DNA of 64,000 nt from Bacilliculturomica massiliensis (GCF_900605495.1 NZ_LR027603.1:745997-809996); one strand, 5' to 3'. Positions 51,471-60,785 are shown, counted from the first letter of the stretch. Numbers and translations are program-made. The notes: generated by a model from the sequence alone, not told the origin.

Positions 51471-52808
51471 CGCGGGACTGTCCAGTCCCGTCTGTCTGGC
51501 TTTTCCGCAGAGCGGGAAGGCCAGGCAGGCCAGGATCGGAGTGGCGTACATATAAAACGCGTAGGGTATGTAGGAGCTGCCGCTCTCCACGTGGAGCATG
51601 GATACCGGAACAAAAGCGGCCACGCACCAGGGTACCAGACCGGCTATGATCAGCGCGCTGTTGGAAATGTCCAGCGCCATCTGCTGTACCTCGTCTTCCC
51701 TGTAGCAGTCTTTCATAATATCGTGGGTCAGCAGCGTGGAGATCGTCTGATTGCAGCCGAAAGCGCTGCTCAGAAGCCCCACCAGACAGGCGAAACCCGT
51801 GCGCCGGCGCGGCGTGGAACTTCTGCGGATCAGCTGTTCTTTCAGGGCGTCAAAGGCATGGATGTGTTCGAAGATCCCGGCCAGAGAACAGGAGATGAAC
51901 AGCATGATATACGTGGTAAACATGGAGAAGATGCCTCCGCTCTCCAGCACCCCCGCCAGGGGGCCCTCTGTGTATTTTACGCCGGTGAGCATTCCTTTCA
52001 TCACGAACAGCGGGTCTGCGTGCTGCGCGGTCAGACTGAGGAACAGAGCGCAGAGGATGCTGGCTCCCATAGACAGCTTCACCGGTACTTTCAGCACCGG
52101 GAGCAGGAACATGAGCGCGGCGGGGAGCAGCATGACAGGGGAGATCGTAAAGGAACTGTTCAGAAGCTCCGGCAGGGGATTTCCCGTGAATTCCAGCGGA
52201 AACCGCAGGGAAAAGGCTCCGTAAAACAGGGCGGAGAGCGCCAGAGGGATCATGGAGGTAAAGGCCATGTTCCTGACGTTTCTGACGTGGTCCGCGCCGC
52301 AGATGCCGGAAGCCAGTATGGCGGCGGAGGACATGAAGGAACCCCGGTCGCCCACGTAGATCCCGGACATGACGGCGCCTGTCACTAGAGGCAGAGGAAG
52401 TCCCGCTCCGCGGGCCAGCGTGATCAGCGCCACGCCCATGGTGCTTGCTGTTCCGAAGGAGCTTCCGATCAGGAAAGACACCAGTCCGCACATGAGGAAC
52501 GTGAACAGCACAAAGAGAGAGGGCGCGATGTAGGACAGACAGTAGTACATGAGAGTGGGCATCGTTCCCGCGGTGATCCACACGCTCATAATACAGCCGA
52601 TCAGCAGGAAGATCTGCAGGATCAGAAAGGACTGTCTGGCGCCCGTCCAGGACATGGCGATGATCTCCCGCAGGCTGTGTCCTCTGTGTTTTGCGATGAG
52701 AGCAAAGACGATCCAGCATGCGAGAAGAGGGTACCCGAGAAAGGTACCCTTGAGCACGGATATGAGGAGGAGAATAAAACACAGGATCAGGCCTGTCACA
52801 ATGTCCAA
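51456..52808 (-). CDS. second NhaC-family transporter
   Basis: About 450 residues and about eleven helices of the NhaC type, shorter and diverged from the copy at 47.5 kb. Blocks: IGSSFGTASTMGVALITLARGAG, AVMSGIYVGDRGSFMSSAAIL, and SSAFGCNQTISTLLTHDIM. It probably exchanges Na+ and protons or a metabolite. It lies 20 nt after prfC on the same strand and may be co-transcribed with it, or belong functionally with the convergent iadA operon. The TTG at 52808 sits 9 nt after AAGGAG; the ATG at 52817 is fused to that site. Confidence 0.82.
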   Translation of the reverse strand: MDIVTGLILCFILLLISVLKGTFLGYPLLACWIVFALIAKHRGHSLREIIAMSWTGARQSFLILQIFLLIGCIMSVWITAGTMPTLMYYCLSYIAPSLFVLFTFLMCGLVSFLIGSSFGTASTMGVALITLARGAGLPLPLVTGAVMSGIYVGDRGSFMSSAAILASGICGADHVRNVRNMAFTSMIPLALSALFYGAFSLRFPLEFTGNPLPELLNSSFTISPVMLLPAALMFLLPVLKVPVKLSMGASILCALFLSLTAQHADPLFVMKGMLTGVKYTEGPLAGVLESGGIFSMFTTYIMLFISCSLAGIFEHIHAFDALKEQLIRRSSTPRRRTGFACLVGLLSSAFGCNQTISTLLTHDIMKDCYREDEVQQMALDISNSALIIAGLVPWCVAAFVPVSMLHVESGSSYIPYAFYMYATPILACLAFPLCGKARQTGLDSPAKKAA

Positions 52809-52828
52809 GAGATTCATCTCCTTTTCAG

Positions 52829-54427
52829 TTATTTATTTTGAAACTCGTCGTTGACGGAGAGCGCCTCCACCAGCTCGATGTCTTTGTAGCGCTCCACAAA
52901 ATAATTCAGAGTGAACTGATTGGCGAACAGGATCAGGGGCCGCTCGAAATGGTCGAAGACCAGCATGCAGCGGGAATCCAGACACTTTTTCACTGCATCC
53001 AGATCCGCGTTTTTCACCCAGCGGGCAATGCTGAAATCCAGATTGTGCATGCGGATATCCGCGTTGTACTCGTTTTTCAGCCGGTATTCAAAGACCTCGA
53101 ATTGCAGCGCGCCCACCGCGCCGATGACGACTTCGTTGTATTCGTTGCGGTACACCTGGATGGCTCCCTCCTGGGCCAGCTGGCTGACGCCCTTCTGAAA
53201 GTGCTTGGCTTTCAGGGAATTCACCGGGCTCACCAGAGCGAAGAGCTCCGGGGGGAACGTTGGCAGCGGCTCGAAGAACAGCGGCTCCTTTCTGGTGGTC
53301 AGAGTATCGCCGATCTGATAGGTACCGGTATCGTAGATGCCGATAACGTCGCCGGCGTAGGCTTTATCCACGGTCTCCCGCTCGTTGGCCATGAGCTGGG
53401 TGGACTGGGACAGCTTGATCGGCTTTCCCGTTCGGGAAAGAGTGGCGGTCATGCCCCGCTCAAAGACCCCGGAACAGATGCGGAAAAAGGCCAGACGGTC
53501 TCTGTGAGCCGGATTCATATTGGCCTGGATCTTGAAGATAAATCCGCTGAAATCGGGATCCGTGGGATCCACGTTCCCGTCCAGCGCCTTTCGAGGTCCC
53601 GGCGCCGGGGACATATCCAGAAAGTGTTTCAGGAAAGGCGTGACGCCGAAGTCTGCCAGAGCGGAGCCGAAAAACACGGGAGACAGTTTTCCCGCCTGCA
53701 CTTTCTGCAGATCGAATTCATTTCCCGCGCCGCAGACCAGTTCCATCTCAGAACGAAGGTTTTCCAGATTGTAGGAGGTGAGGATATCCTCAAGCTCCGG
53801 GCCGAACACGCCCTCGTCGGACAGCTCTATGATCTGATCGCCCTGTTTATATAAATGTACTTCATTTCTCAGGCGGTCGTAAACCCCCTGGAAGTTCAGG
53901 CCGGAGCCGATGGGCCAGGTCACGGCCACGGAGGGAAGGCCCAGCACGTCCTCCAGCTCCTGCATGGCGTCCAGCGGGTCTTTGGCGTCCCGGTCCAGCT
54001 TGTTAACAAAGGTAAAAATGGGAATGCCCCGCATGCTGCACACCTGGAACAGCTTTTTCGTCTGGGCCTCGATGCCCTTCGCTCCGTCGATGACCATGAC
54101 GGCGCTGTCTACAGAGGTGAGGATGCGGTAGGTATCTTCGCCGAAATCGTTGTGGCCCGGCGTATCCATGATGGAGATCACTTTATCTCCGTACTGAAAC
54201 TGCATGACCGAGGAAGTGACGGAGATGCCCCGCTGTTTCTCGATCTCCATCCAGTCGGAGGTGGCGAATTTGGCGTTTCTTCTGGCCTTTACTGTTCCGG
54301 CCTCCCGGATCGCTCCCCCGTGGAGCAGCAGCTTTTCCGTCAGCGTCGTCTTTCCCGCGTCAGGGTGAGAGATGATGCCGAAGATCCGGCGCTTCTGAAT
54401 TTCATCTATCAGTGTCTGATTTGCCAT
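52829..54427 (-). CDS. prfC: peptide chain release factor 3
   Basis: 532 residues. GTPase motifs: GIISHPDAGKTTLTEKLL (G1), QRGISVTSS (G2), DTPGHNDFGEDTYR (G3) and TFVNKLDRDAKDP (G4). The N-terminal segment and domain II/III (KARRNAKFATSDWMEIEKQRG, FEYRLKNEYNADIRMHNLDFSIARWV) are typical of RF3, which removes RF1/RF2 from the ribosome. A Shine-Dalgarno GAAAGGAAC lies somewhat far from the ATG. Clear and full length. Confidence 0.95.
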   Translation of the reverse strand: MANQTLIDEIQKRRIFGIISHPDAGKTTLTEKLLLHGGAIREAGTVKARRNAKFATSDWMEIEKQRGISVTSSVMQFQYGDKVISIMDTPGHNDFGEDTYRILTSVDSAVMVIDGAKGIEAQTKKLFQVCSMRGIPIFTFVNKLDRDAKDPLDAMQELEDVLGLPSVAVTWPIGSGLNFQGVYDRLRNEVHLYKQGDQIIELSDEGVFGPELEDILTSYNLENLRSEMELVCGAGNEFDLQKVQAGKLSPVFFGSALADFGVTPFLKHFLDMSPAPGPRKALDGNVDPTDPDFSGFIFKIQANMNPAHRDRLAFFRICSGVFERGMTATLSRTGKPIKLSQSTQLMANERETVDKAYAGDVIGIYDTGTYQIGDTLTTRKEPLFFEPLPTFPPELFALVSPVNSLKAKHFQKGVSQLAQEGAIQVYRNEYNEVVIGAVGALQFEVFEYRLKNEYNADIRMHNLDFSIARWVKNADLDAVKKCLDSRCMLVFDHFERPLILFANQFTLNYFVERYKDIELVEALSVNDEFQNK

Positions 54428-54691
54428 AAATGTCTTCTTGTTCCTTTCTTGTAACAGTGAGCCGGCATGGCCGCCGCAGAGGGGCAGAACAGCCGGCCTT
54501 CGCCTGCCGCGCCGCTTTGCGCGGGCCTGGGCAGGTCGTTTGCGCTATGAATCATCATATCATATTTTATTCCACCAGGACATATATTTATAAAAAAGTT
54601 TCCTTAAGGTGACTATTTCAAGACAAATTGGCGCCGCTTCGGTGAGAGCGCCGGGAAACAGAGGACGGAAAGAGTAAACAGGAGGACAAAC

Positions 54692-55171
54692 ATGATAAGC
54701 ACACAGGATATTAAGAATAAAGAAGTGATCAATATCTACGACGGAAAAAGTCTGGGATTCGTGGAAGATATCGAAGTGAATCTGGAACGCGGAACCATCG
54801 AGGGCATCATCGTGCCGGAGCCCCGGGGGTTCTTTTCCTTTTTCGGGAGAACGGGAGAACAGGTGATCCGGTGGCGCGACATCAAGCGCATCGGGGACGA
54901 TGTGATCCTGGTGGACGTGGCCGGCGTGCTGGATCAGGATTACGAGGAGGAATATCAGAGAAACACGGGCGGTCTCGGCGGAGGATTCGGCGGCTTTGGA
55001 GGCGTGGGAAAGAGGGAGGAACGGGGCTACGAACCGGAATACCAGCCTGTAAAAAGCTTCCGCTCGGAACAGGGGGGATACCCAGAGACTGAATTCGCAG
55101 CGGAGCGGAGCTTTCAGCGGACCATGGACCTGCCTGATCGGGAAAATGATGACGATGATCCTGCGAAATAA
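54692..55171 (+). CDS. YlmC/YmxH-family PRC-barrel protein with Gly-rich tail
   Basis: 159 residues. Residues 1-80 are a PRC-barrel domain (MISTQDIKNKEVINIYDGKSLGFVEDIEVNLERGTIEGIIVPE ... WRDIKRIGDDVILVD), the sporulation-linked YlmC/YmxH type. An extra tail of about 80 residues follows, with a GGLGGGFGGFGGVGKREERG stretch, then acidic residues. Usual YlmC is about 80-90 residues, so the tail is an addition and is likely disordered. In other spore formers ylmC follows sigG directly; here 28 kb separates them. AGGAGG lies just before the ATG. Confidence 0.88.
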   Translation: MISTQDIKNKEVINIYDGKSLGFVEDIEVNLERGTIEGIIVPEPRGFFSFFGRTGEQVIRWRDIKRIGDDVILVDVAGVLDQDYEEEYQRNTGGLGGGFGGFGGVGKREERGYEPEYQPVKSFRSEQGGYPETEFAAERSFQRTMDLPDRENDDDDPAK

Positions 55172-55172
55172 C

Positions 55173-55201
55173 TTGCATAAACCACAAGATATAGGTACAA
55201 T
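55173..55201 (+). promoter_or_regulatory. promoter of nrdR
   Basis: TTGCAT (55173-55178), 17-bp spacer, TACAAT (55196-55201). Confidence 0.78.
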
Positions 55202-55282
55202 CTAAGAAACAGACCCATGAAGATGCGCGGAAGGCCAGCGTATGGCCGGAGAGGGGCTGTGAAGTAGAAGAGGAGATTGTTT

Positions 55283-55747
55283 ATGAGATGCCCATTTTGT
55301 GAAAATGACGACACCAGAGTTATCGACTCCAGACCGACAGAGGAAGGACATGCCATACGCAGACGGCGGGAATGCGACAATTGCGGAAAGCGTTTCACCA
55401 CCTATGAAAAGGTGGAGGAAATGTTCTTTATGGTCGTGAAAAAGGACGGGAGCCGGGAGGCCTTTGACCGGAACAAGGTGCTCAACGGCATCATCAAGGC
55501 CTGCGAGAAGCGGCCTGTCTCCATCGCTTCCATCGAGCATATCGTCAGCGAGATCGAGCGCGGGCTGAACAATATGATGGAGAAGGAGATCGAGAGCAAG
55601 GTCATCGGCGAGGTCATCATGGAGCATCTGAAGGATCTGGACGAGGTGGCCTATGTTCGTTTTGCCTCCGTGTACCGCCAGTTCAAGGACGTGAACACCT
55701 TTGTGGCAGAGATCGAAAAGCTGCTGGGTAAAAACGCTGAAAAATAG
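55283..55747 (+). CDS. nrdR: transcriptional repressor NrdR
   Basis: 154 residues. Zinc ribbon [42 protein letters not shown] (two CxxC pairs), then an ATP-cone domain ([29 protein letters not shown]). It represses ribonucleotide reductase genes when dATP is high. The ATG at 55283 follows GAGGAG with good spacing; a TTG at 55277 is less likely. In the usual gene order it follows ylmC, as here. Confidence 0.96.
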   Translation: MRCPFCENDDTRVIDSRPTEEGHAIRRRRECDNCGKRFTTYEKVEEMFFMVVKKDGSREAFDRNKVLNGIIKACEKRPVSIASIEHIVSEIERGLNNMMEKEIESKVIGEVIMEHLKDLDEVAYVRFASVYRQFKDVNTFVAEIEKLLGKNAEK

Positions 55748-55951
55748 AAATAGAGACCGTGAATGTGAACACTGCGGACTTCGCAGATGTTTTAAGCCGC
55801 CCTGCACTGATAGGATACCTCTGAAGCAGGCAGTTCAGACAGAAGAGTCTGCTGCTTCGGAGATATCACATCGCCCCGGGGCGGCTTATTCATTTATCCG
55901 GATCGGGCGGGGACGCCGCGGGTCAGAGGACGCGGACCGTCTCTTTCACAC

Positions 55952-55980
55952 TTGAGATATGAGGAAGAAAATGATATAAT
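55952..55980 (+). promoter_or_regulatory. promoter of the hybrid kinase gene
   Basis: TTGAGA (55952-55957), 17-bp spacer, TATAAT (55975-55980). The preceding 55748-55950 shows no gene. Confidence 0.8.
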
Positions 55981-56009
55981 TTTTAACCGGCTGATCATAG
56001 ATTGGCAGG

Positions 56010-56075
56010 AAATTCAGAGAGATACAGAGAGATTCAGAAATATTCACAGAGATACAGATACAGAGAGATCAGCGA
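56010..56075. repeat. AGAGATACAG micro-repeat in the kinase leader
   Basis: Irregular copies of AGAGATACAG / AGAGATTCAG / ACAGAGATAC, 10-11 bp each, in the 5' leader between promoter and ribosome site. Confidence 0.6.
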
Positions 56076-56108
56076 GTAGATAGAACGGCTGTCGGAAGAG
56101 GTGTGTGT

Positions 56109-59045
56109 ATGAAACAAAAATTCGGCCGGAGAATCAGGAGATGTTCAGCGGTGCTGCTGGCAGTTCTGATAACGGCTCTGCCGGTGTCCGGGCTGGCGGG
56201 GGAAGAACAGAAAGTCCTGCGGGTGGCGTTTCCGCAGACCGACGGATTTTCCGAGACCGGGGAAGACGGACAGAGATACGGCCTGGTGGTGGATTATCTC
56301 AACGAGATCGCCAAGTATACCGGATGGACATATGAATATGTAGACACAGACAGCGCAGATCTGATCAGCGATTTTTTTGAAGGCAAATTCGATCTGATGG
56401 GAGGCACCTATTATTCAGAGGGCTTCGAAGCGTACTTCGCGTATCCGGATTACAACTGCGGGTACAGTAAACTGCTGCTGTTGTCCCGCAGAGATGACGA
56501 CAGCATCAAGAGCTACGATCTGGACACGCTGAACGGCAAAACCATCGGCGTATACGAGAAAGCCACGGAAAATATCCGGCGGCTGAAAGCGTATCTGTCT
56601 GTCAACAATCTGGAATGTACGCTGAAATACTACAGCTATGAGCAGATCGCCGCAGCTAAAAATCTGAATCGCTTTCTGGACAGCGGCGAGGTGGACCTGA
56701 CGATGGGGAACAGCTCAGATGCGGGAAAGGATTACGCCGTTGCGGTTTCAATGGATTCGCAGCCGCATTTCATCGTGACCACTCCAGGGAACCGGGAGGT
56801 CCAGGAGGGTCTGAATATGGCTTTGGAGAAAATTTACGACGCGGATCCGTATTTTGCAAAAAGTGTATACGCCAAGCATTTTCCTGAGATCGACAACAAG
56901 TTCATACAGCTCAACGAGCAGGAGAGGAAGTATATCAGCTCCAGAGGACCGGTGACAGTAGCGGTGCCGCGGGACTGGCATCCGATGTTCTGTATTGGAA
57001 GCGGCGCTCTTCACAGCGGACTGGTCCCGGACATGCTACAGGTGATATCCGAATATTCCGGTCTGGAATTTTCGTATGTGCCCTGCGATAACTACGGAGA
57101 GGCGGTGAGAAAAGTTCAGGCGGGGGAGGCCGACCTGCTGGGCTTTTTCCTGGACAGCGAGGAGGACGCTGTGAGGCGGAATCTGGCGCTCACGGCTTCC
57201 TATGTGCAGCTGGACACCACTATGGTGCGCAATAAATACTCCGGCTACCCGGCGGAAGGATTGAAAGGGGCCATGCTGGAAGGTCGCGACATGCCCGGCA
57301 ATATCGTGGCCGACGAGGTAAAGTACTATTTCGACGCTGCAGAGGCGCTGGCCGATGTGAACCGCGGATCGGTAGACTTCATATACGGCGTGTCCTCCCA
57401 TCTGGAATATTTGATCCAACAGAACAATTTCACCAATGTGGTCCAGGTGAATCAGGCCAACGGCAGAGTGGGCGTTGGTTTCGCGCTGTCCGCTCCCGCC
57501 GATCCCGAGCTTCTTACGATCATCAATAAAGCGATCAACAATATGACGGAGAAACAGAGGACGGCCGTCAGCGGCCGAAATGTTATCTCGATCGGAACGT
57601 CGAGGATGACGCTGTCTAATATCGTGTACGCCAATCCCATGCTGACGCTGGCGGTGGTAGCGGCATTTCTCATTCTGGTCATGATCGGAGTGGTATTCTT
57701 TGCGGGGATCCGGCTGCGCACGATGAAGATACAGCACGAACTGGAAAAGGCAGAGGCGGACAGCCATGCCAAAAGTGAATTCCTCTCCCGGATGAGCCAT
57801 GAGATCCGCACGCCGATGAACGCCATCGTCGGTCTGACCGATCTGACGGAAATGATAGACGGCATGCCGGAAAAGGCCAGTGAAAACCTTGCCCGGATCA
57901 GGTCCTCCTCCCGCTATCTGCTCAGTTTGATCAGCGATATTCTGGATATGAGCCGCATCCAGAGCGATAAGATGAAGATCGCCAGCGAACCGTTTTCGAT
58001 GGGAGCCATGCTCGGCGAGATCGAAAGTATGTTTCGGGCGGAGGCGGACAACAAAGAGATCCGCTTTGCCATGGAACAGAAAATTCAGGACGACGAGCTG
58101 GCGGGAGATGTGATCCGTCTCCGTCAGGTGATCACCAATCTGCTTTCCAACGCATTCAAGTTCACGCCAAGAAAGGGATCCGTACTCGTGTATGTTGAGC
58201 AGATCGCGTCCACGGACAACGGAGCCGTATTCTCGATCAGAGTCATCGACGACGGCGTGGGGATAGGGAAAGGCGATCAGCAGAGAATTTTTCAAAGTTT
58301 CGAACAGGCTGGAACCAATGCCTCCCGCAGCCAGGGGACCGGTCTGGGTCTGGCGATCAGCTGCAGCATCGTGTGCCTGATGGGCGGTAAGCTGGAGCTC
58401 AGAAGCGAACTGGGCAAGGGAAGTGAATTTTACTTTACGATCACGCTGCCGAAGAGCGAGCTGAGCGGTCAGGCGGACCGGCCCCGCACCCTGGCCGGAA
58501 GGATGCTGAGGGGGATGAACATCCTTCTGGCGGAAGACTACGAGCTGAACGCCGAGATCGTTACAGAGCTGTTGGAGATGCAGGGGGCGAAGGTGAGCCG
58601 GGCCGAGAACGGCAAGGAGGCGCTGGAGCTGTTTGAGCGCAGCTCCCCGGGTGAATTTGATATTATCCTCATGGATGTTTTGATGCCGGTGATGAACGGG
58701 TTGGAAGCTGCGCGGGAAATTCGTTCACTGCAGAGGCCGGACGCCAAGACAGTCCCCATCATCGCAGCCACAGCCAATGCATTTCGCGAAGATGAGGAGG
58801 CGGCTCTGGAAGCCGGCATGACGGGATTCATTCCCAAACCCATCGATGTGGTCCAGCTGTACGACGCGCTGTGCGCCGCCATAAAGAGCGGGAACGCGGA
58901 GGGCGGGACGCAGGATGCGGCGGAGGACGGGACGCAGAACGCGGCGAAGGATGCGACACAGGACGGGACGCAGGGCGTGGCGAAGGATGCGACACAGGAC
59001 ACGACGCAGGGCGTGGCGGAGGATGCGGCGAAGGACGCGACATAG
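56109..59045 (+). CDS. hybrid sensor histidine kinase with two solute-binding domains (EvgS/BvgS-like)
   Basis: About 978 residues. Signal peptide (1-31); two bacterial solute-binding (PBPb) domains in tandem (about 35-265 and 275-500), as in BvgS/EvgS; a membrane helix (about 514-536); a HisKA domain with the phospho-His in EFLSRMSHEIRTPMNAIVGLTD; an HATPase domain (QVITNLLSNAFKFTP, DDGVGIGKGDQQRIF, GTGLGLAIS); and a receiver domain with the phospho-Asp in FDIILMDVLMPVMNG. The C-terminus adds about 48 residues of TQ/D/A repeats. No HPt domain or separate response regulator is nearby. The ATG at 56109 follows GAAGAGG. Ligand unknown, likely an amino acid. Confidence 0.9.
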   Translation: MKQKFGRRIRRCSAVLLAVLITALPVSGLAGEEQKVLRVAFPQTDGFSETGEDGQRYGLVVDYLNEIAKYTGWTYEYVDTDSADLISDFFEGKFDLMGGTYYSEGFEAYFAYPDYNCGYSKLLLLSRRDDDSIKSYDLDTLNGKTIGVYEKATENIRRLKAYLSVNNLECTLKYYSYEQIAAAKNLNRFLDSGEVDLTMGNSSDAGKDYAVAVSMDSQPHFIVTTPGNREVQEGLNMALEKIYDADPYFAKSVYAKHFPEIDNKFIQLNEQERKYISSRGPVTVAVPRDWHPMFCIGSGALHSGLVPDMLQVISEYSGLEFSYVPCDNYGEAVRKVQAGEADLLGFFLDSEEDAVRRNLALTASYVQLDTTMVRNKYSGYPAEGLKGAMLEGRDMPGNIVADEVKYYFDAAEALADVNRGSVDFIYGVSSHLEYLIQQNNFTNVVQVNQANGRVGVGFALSAPADPELLTIINKAINNMTEKQRTAVSGRNVISIGTSRMTLSNIVYANPMLTLAVVAAFLILVMIGVVFFAGIRLRTMKIQHELEKAEADSHAKSEFLSRMSHEIRTPMNAIVGLTDLTEMIDGMPEKASENLARIRSSSRYLLSLISDILDMSRIQSDKMKIASEPFSMGAMLGEIESMFRAEADNKEIRFAMEQKIQDDELAGDVIRLRQVITNLLSNAFKFTPRKGSVLVYVEQIASTDNGAVFSIRVIDDGVGIGKGDQQRIFQSFEQAGTNASRSQGTGLGLAISCSIVCLMGGKLELRSELGKGSEFYFTITLPKSELSGQADRPRTLAGRMLRGMNILLAEDYELNAEIVTELLEMQGAKVSRAENGKEALELFERSSPGEFDIILMDVLMPVMNGLEAAREIRSLQRPDAKTVPIIAATANAFREDEEAALEAGMTGFIPKPIDVVQLYDALCAAIKSGNAEGGTQDAAEDGTQNAAKDATQDGTQGVAKDATQDTTQGVAEDAAKDAT
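58893..59042 (+). repeat. coding minisatellite at the 3' end of the kinase gene
   Basis: Tandem units of about 36 bp encoding (V/A)AKDATQDGTQG variants. Open in all frames on both strands, producing spurious Arg-, Pro- or Ser-rich frames. Confidence 0.85.
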
Positions 59046-59217
59046 GGATGACGGCGAGCGGTTCGGCCGGCGGGCAGGAGCAGCGGGGTCAGGGCCGGCG
59101 GCCAGGAAGGACCGGTCGTGGGGCAGGATAGAGCAGGCCGAGCGGCCAGACGTGTGAGCCGGTCAGTAAGAATTGGAGCAGTAAAAAGAAAAGAGTACAG
59201 AAAGGGATGAGTCGGAA

Positions 59218-59880
59218 ATGACGAAAGAAATAATCCGCATCGCGGTGGACGGGCCTTCAGGTGCGGGGAAAAGCACCATTGCAAAAAAAGTGGCGGCCGG
59301 ACTGGGGATCGATTACATTGACACGGGGGCAATGTACCGGGCCGTGGCCTACAGGCTCCTGAGAGACAGAGTGGAACTGACCGATGAGTCCGCCGTGGAG
59401 AAGCTGCTGGCTGACACGGATGTGGATCTGGCGATGGGAGAGGTCCTGCTCAACGGGGAAGCTCTGGGTGACAAAATACGCACGCCGGAGGTTTCGAAAA
59501 TGGCCTCCGCGTGTTCCGCGCTGCCGGCGGTTCGGGAAAAGCTGGTTCAGCTTCAGAAGAAGATGGGACGGGAAAAAAGCGTTATCATGGACGGACGGGA
59601 CATCGGTACCAATGTGCTCACCGATGCGGAATTTAAGTTTTTCCTCACTGCGTCCACGCACGAGCGTGCTGTGAGACGGTATAAAGAATTGAAGGAGAAA
59701 GGGCAGGACGTGACGCTGGAGCAGGTGGAAAGGGATATTGAAGAGCGCGACCGCAACGATTCCACCAGGGAGCTGAATCCGCTGCGAAAGGCGAAAGACG
59801 CAGTCGAGATCGATTCCACGCGGCTGTCCATCGAAGAGGTGGCTGATGTGATCCTGAACGCAGTGACAAAGGGCCGGTAA
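59218..59880 (+). CDS. cmk: cytidylate kinase
   Basis: 220 residues. P-loop VDGPSGAGKSTIAKKVA, then GIDYIDTGAMYRAVAY, the VIMDGRDIGTNVLTDAEFKFFLTAS block and DRNDSTRELNPLRKAKDAVEIDSTRLSIEEV. It phosphorylates CMP and dCMP. A GGGATGAG-type site precedes the ATG. It is 35 nt before the Fpg/Nei-like gene and probably co-transcribed with it. Confidence 0.96.
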   Translation: MTKEIIRIAVDGPSGAGKSTIAKKVAAGLGIDYIDTGAMYRAVAYRLLRDRVELTDESAVEKLLADTDVDLAMGEVLLNGEALGDKIRTPEVSKMASACSALPAVREKLVQLQKKMGREKSVIMDGRDIGTNVLTDAEFKFFLTASTHERAVRRYKELKEKGQDVTLEQVERDIEERDRNDSTRELNPLRKAKDAVEIDSTRLSIEEVADVILNAVTKGR

Positions 59881-59914
59881 TACAGAGCCATCAGGGCAGA
59901 TAGGGGGATTTGAG

Positions 59915-60760
59915 ATGTTGGAGTTTCCGGAAGTAATGACCATATCATCGCAGCTTGCGGCTGAAGCAGTGGGCAGAAAGGTGACGGCGGTGCTGCCGCC
60001 CAGCAAAGAGCACAAATTTTGCTGGTTCAACGGCAGTCCCGATCATTACGAGGCCCAGATCAGGGAAAGACGGATCACAGAAGTCAGAGGCTTCGGATTG
60101 TTTGTGGAAATTGTATTTGATAACGGCATGTATCTGTGCTTTAACGACGGGGTCAACGTCAGACTGATCCCGGCGGAGGGGACCGTGCCCAAATCGTACC
60201 AACTGCTGATCCGCCTGGAAGGCGGCGACGTCTTGGCCTTCACGGTGGCCATGTACGGCGGCATCATACTCCACGGCGGCGATTACGATAATGAGTATTA
60301 TCGGAAAAGCCAGGGCGCAGTCTCGCCGCTGTCGGAAGAGTTCAGTGCGTATTATTGGAAAGTGCTGAAAGAAAGCAGACCGGGCCTGAGCATCAAGGCG
60401 TTTCTGGCTACGGAACAGAGGTTTCCGGGGATCGGAAACGGCGTGCTGCAGGAAATTCTCTTTCACGCGGGGATCCATCCAAAACGGAAGCTGGGTACAT
60501 TGGATGAAGAGGAGAAGGGAAGACTGGAAAAAGCCGCCGTCGGCGTACTTCGTCAAATGGCTGAGGCGGGCGGCCGTGATACGGAAAAGAACATATATGG
60601 ACAGAACGGCGGCTACCGGACCGTTATGTCGAAAAACGGTCTCTCTGCCGGTTGTCCTGCCTGCGGCGGTAAGATCGTGAAGGAGACTTATATGGGAGGC
60701 ACGGTCTATTACTGTCCTGTTTGCCAGCCCTTATCAGCGGAGGGAACTAATAAGGCGTGA
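59915..60760 (+). CDS. Fpg/Nei-family DNA-glycosylase-like protein lacking the N-terminal proline
   Basis: 281 residues. The H2TH segment FPGIGNGVLQEILFHAGIHPKRKL (about 171-194) and the zinc finger CPACGGKIVKETYMGGTVYYCPVCQ (about 248-272) are those of formamidopyrimidine-DNA glycosylase/endonuclease VIII. The N-terminus reads MLEFPEVMT against the canonical MPELPEVET: Glu3, Pro5, Glu6 and Val7 are kept, but the catalytic Pro2 is Leu. Related clostridial proteins also carry Leu or Ile there, so it is a sub-family, not a mutation. It may bind damaged DNA or use another nucleophile. An AGGGGG site precedes the ATG. Confidence 0.83.
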   Translation: MLEFPEVMTISSQLAAEAVGRKVTAVLPPSKEHKFCWFNGSPDHYEAQIRERRITEVRGFGLFVEIVFDNGMYLCFNDGVNVRLIPAEGTVPKSYQLLIRLEGGDVLAFTVAMYGGIILHGGDYDNEYYRKSQGAVSPLSEEFSAYYWKVLKESRPGLSIKAFLATEQRFPGIGNGVLQEILFHAGIHPKRKLGTLDEEEKGRLEKAAVGVLRQMAEAGGRDTEKNIYGQNGGYRTVMSKNGLSAGCPACGGKIVKETYMGGTVYYCPVCQPLSAEGTNKA

Positions 60761-60785
60761 TATTTCCACGCCGGATAGGAGGACA

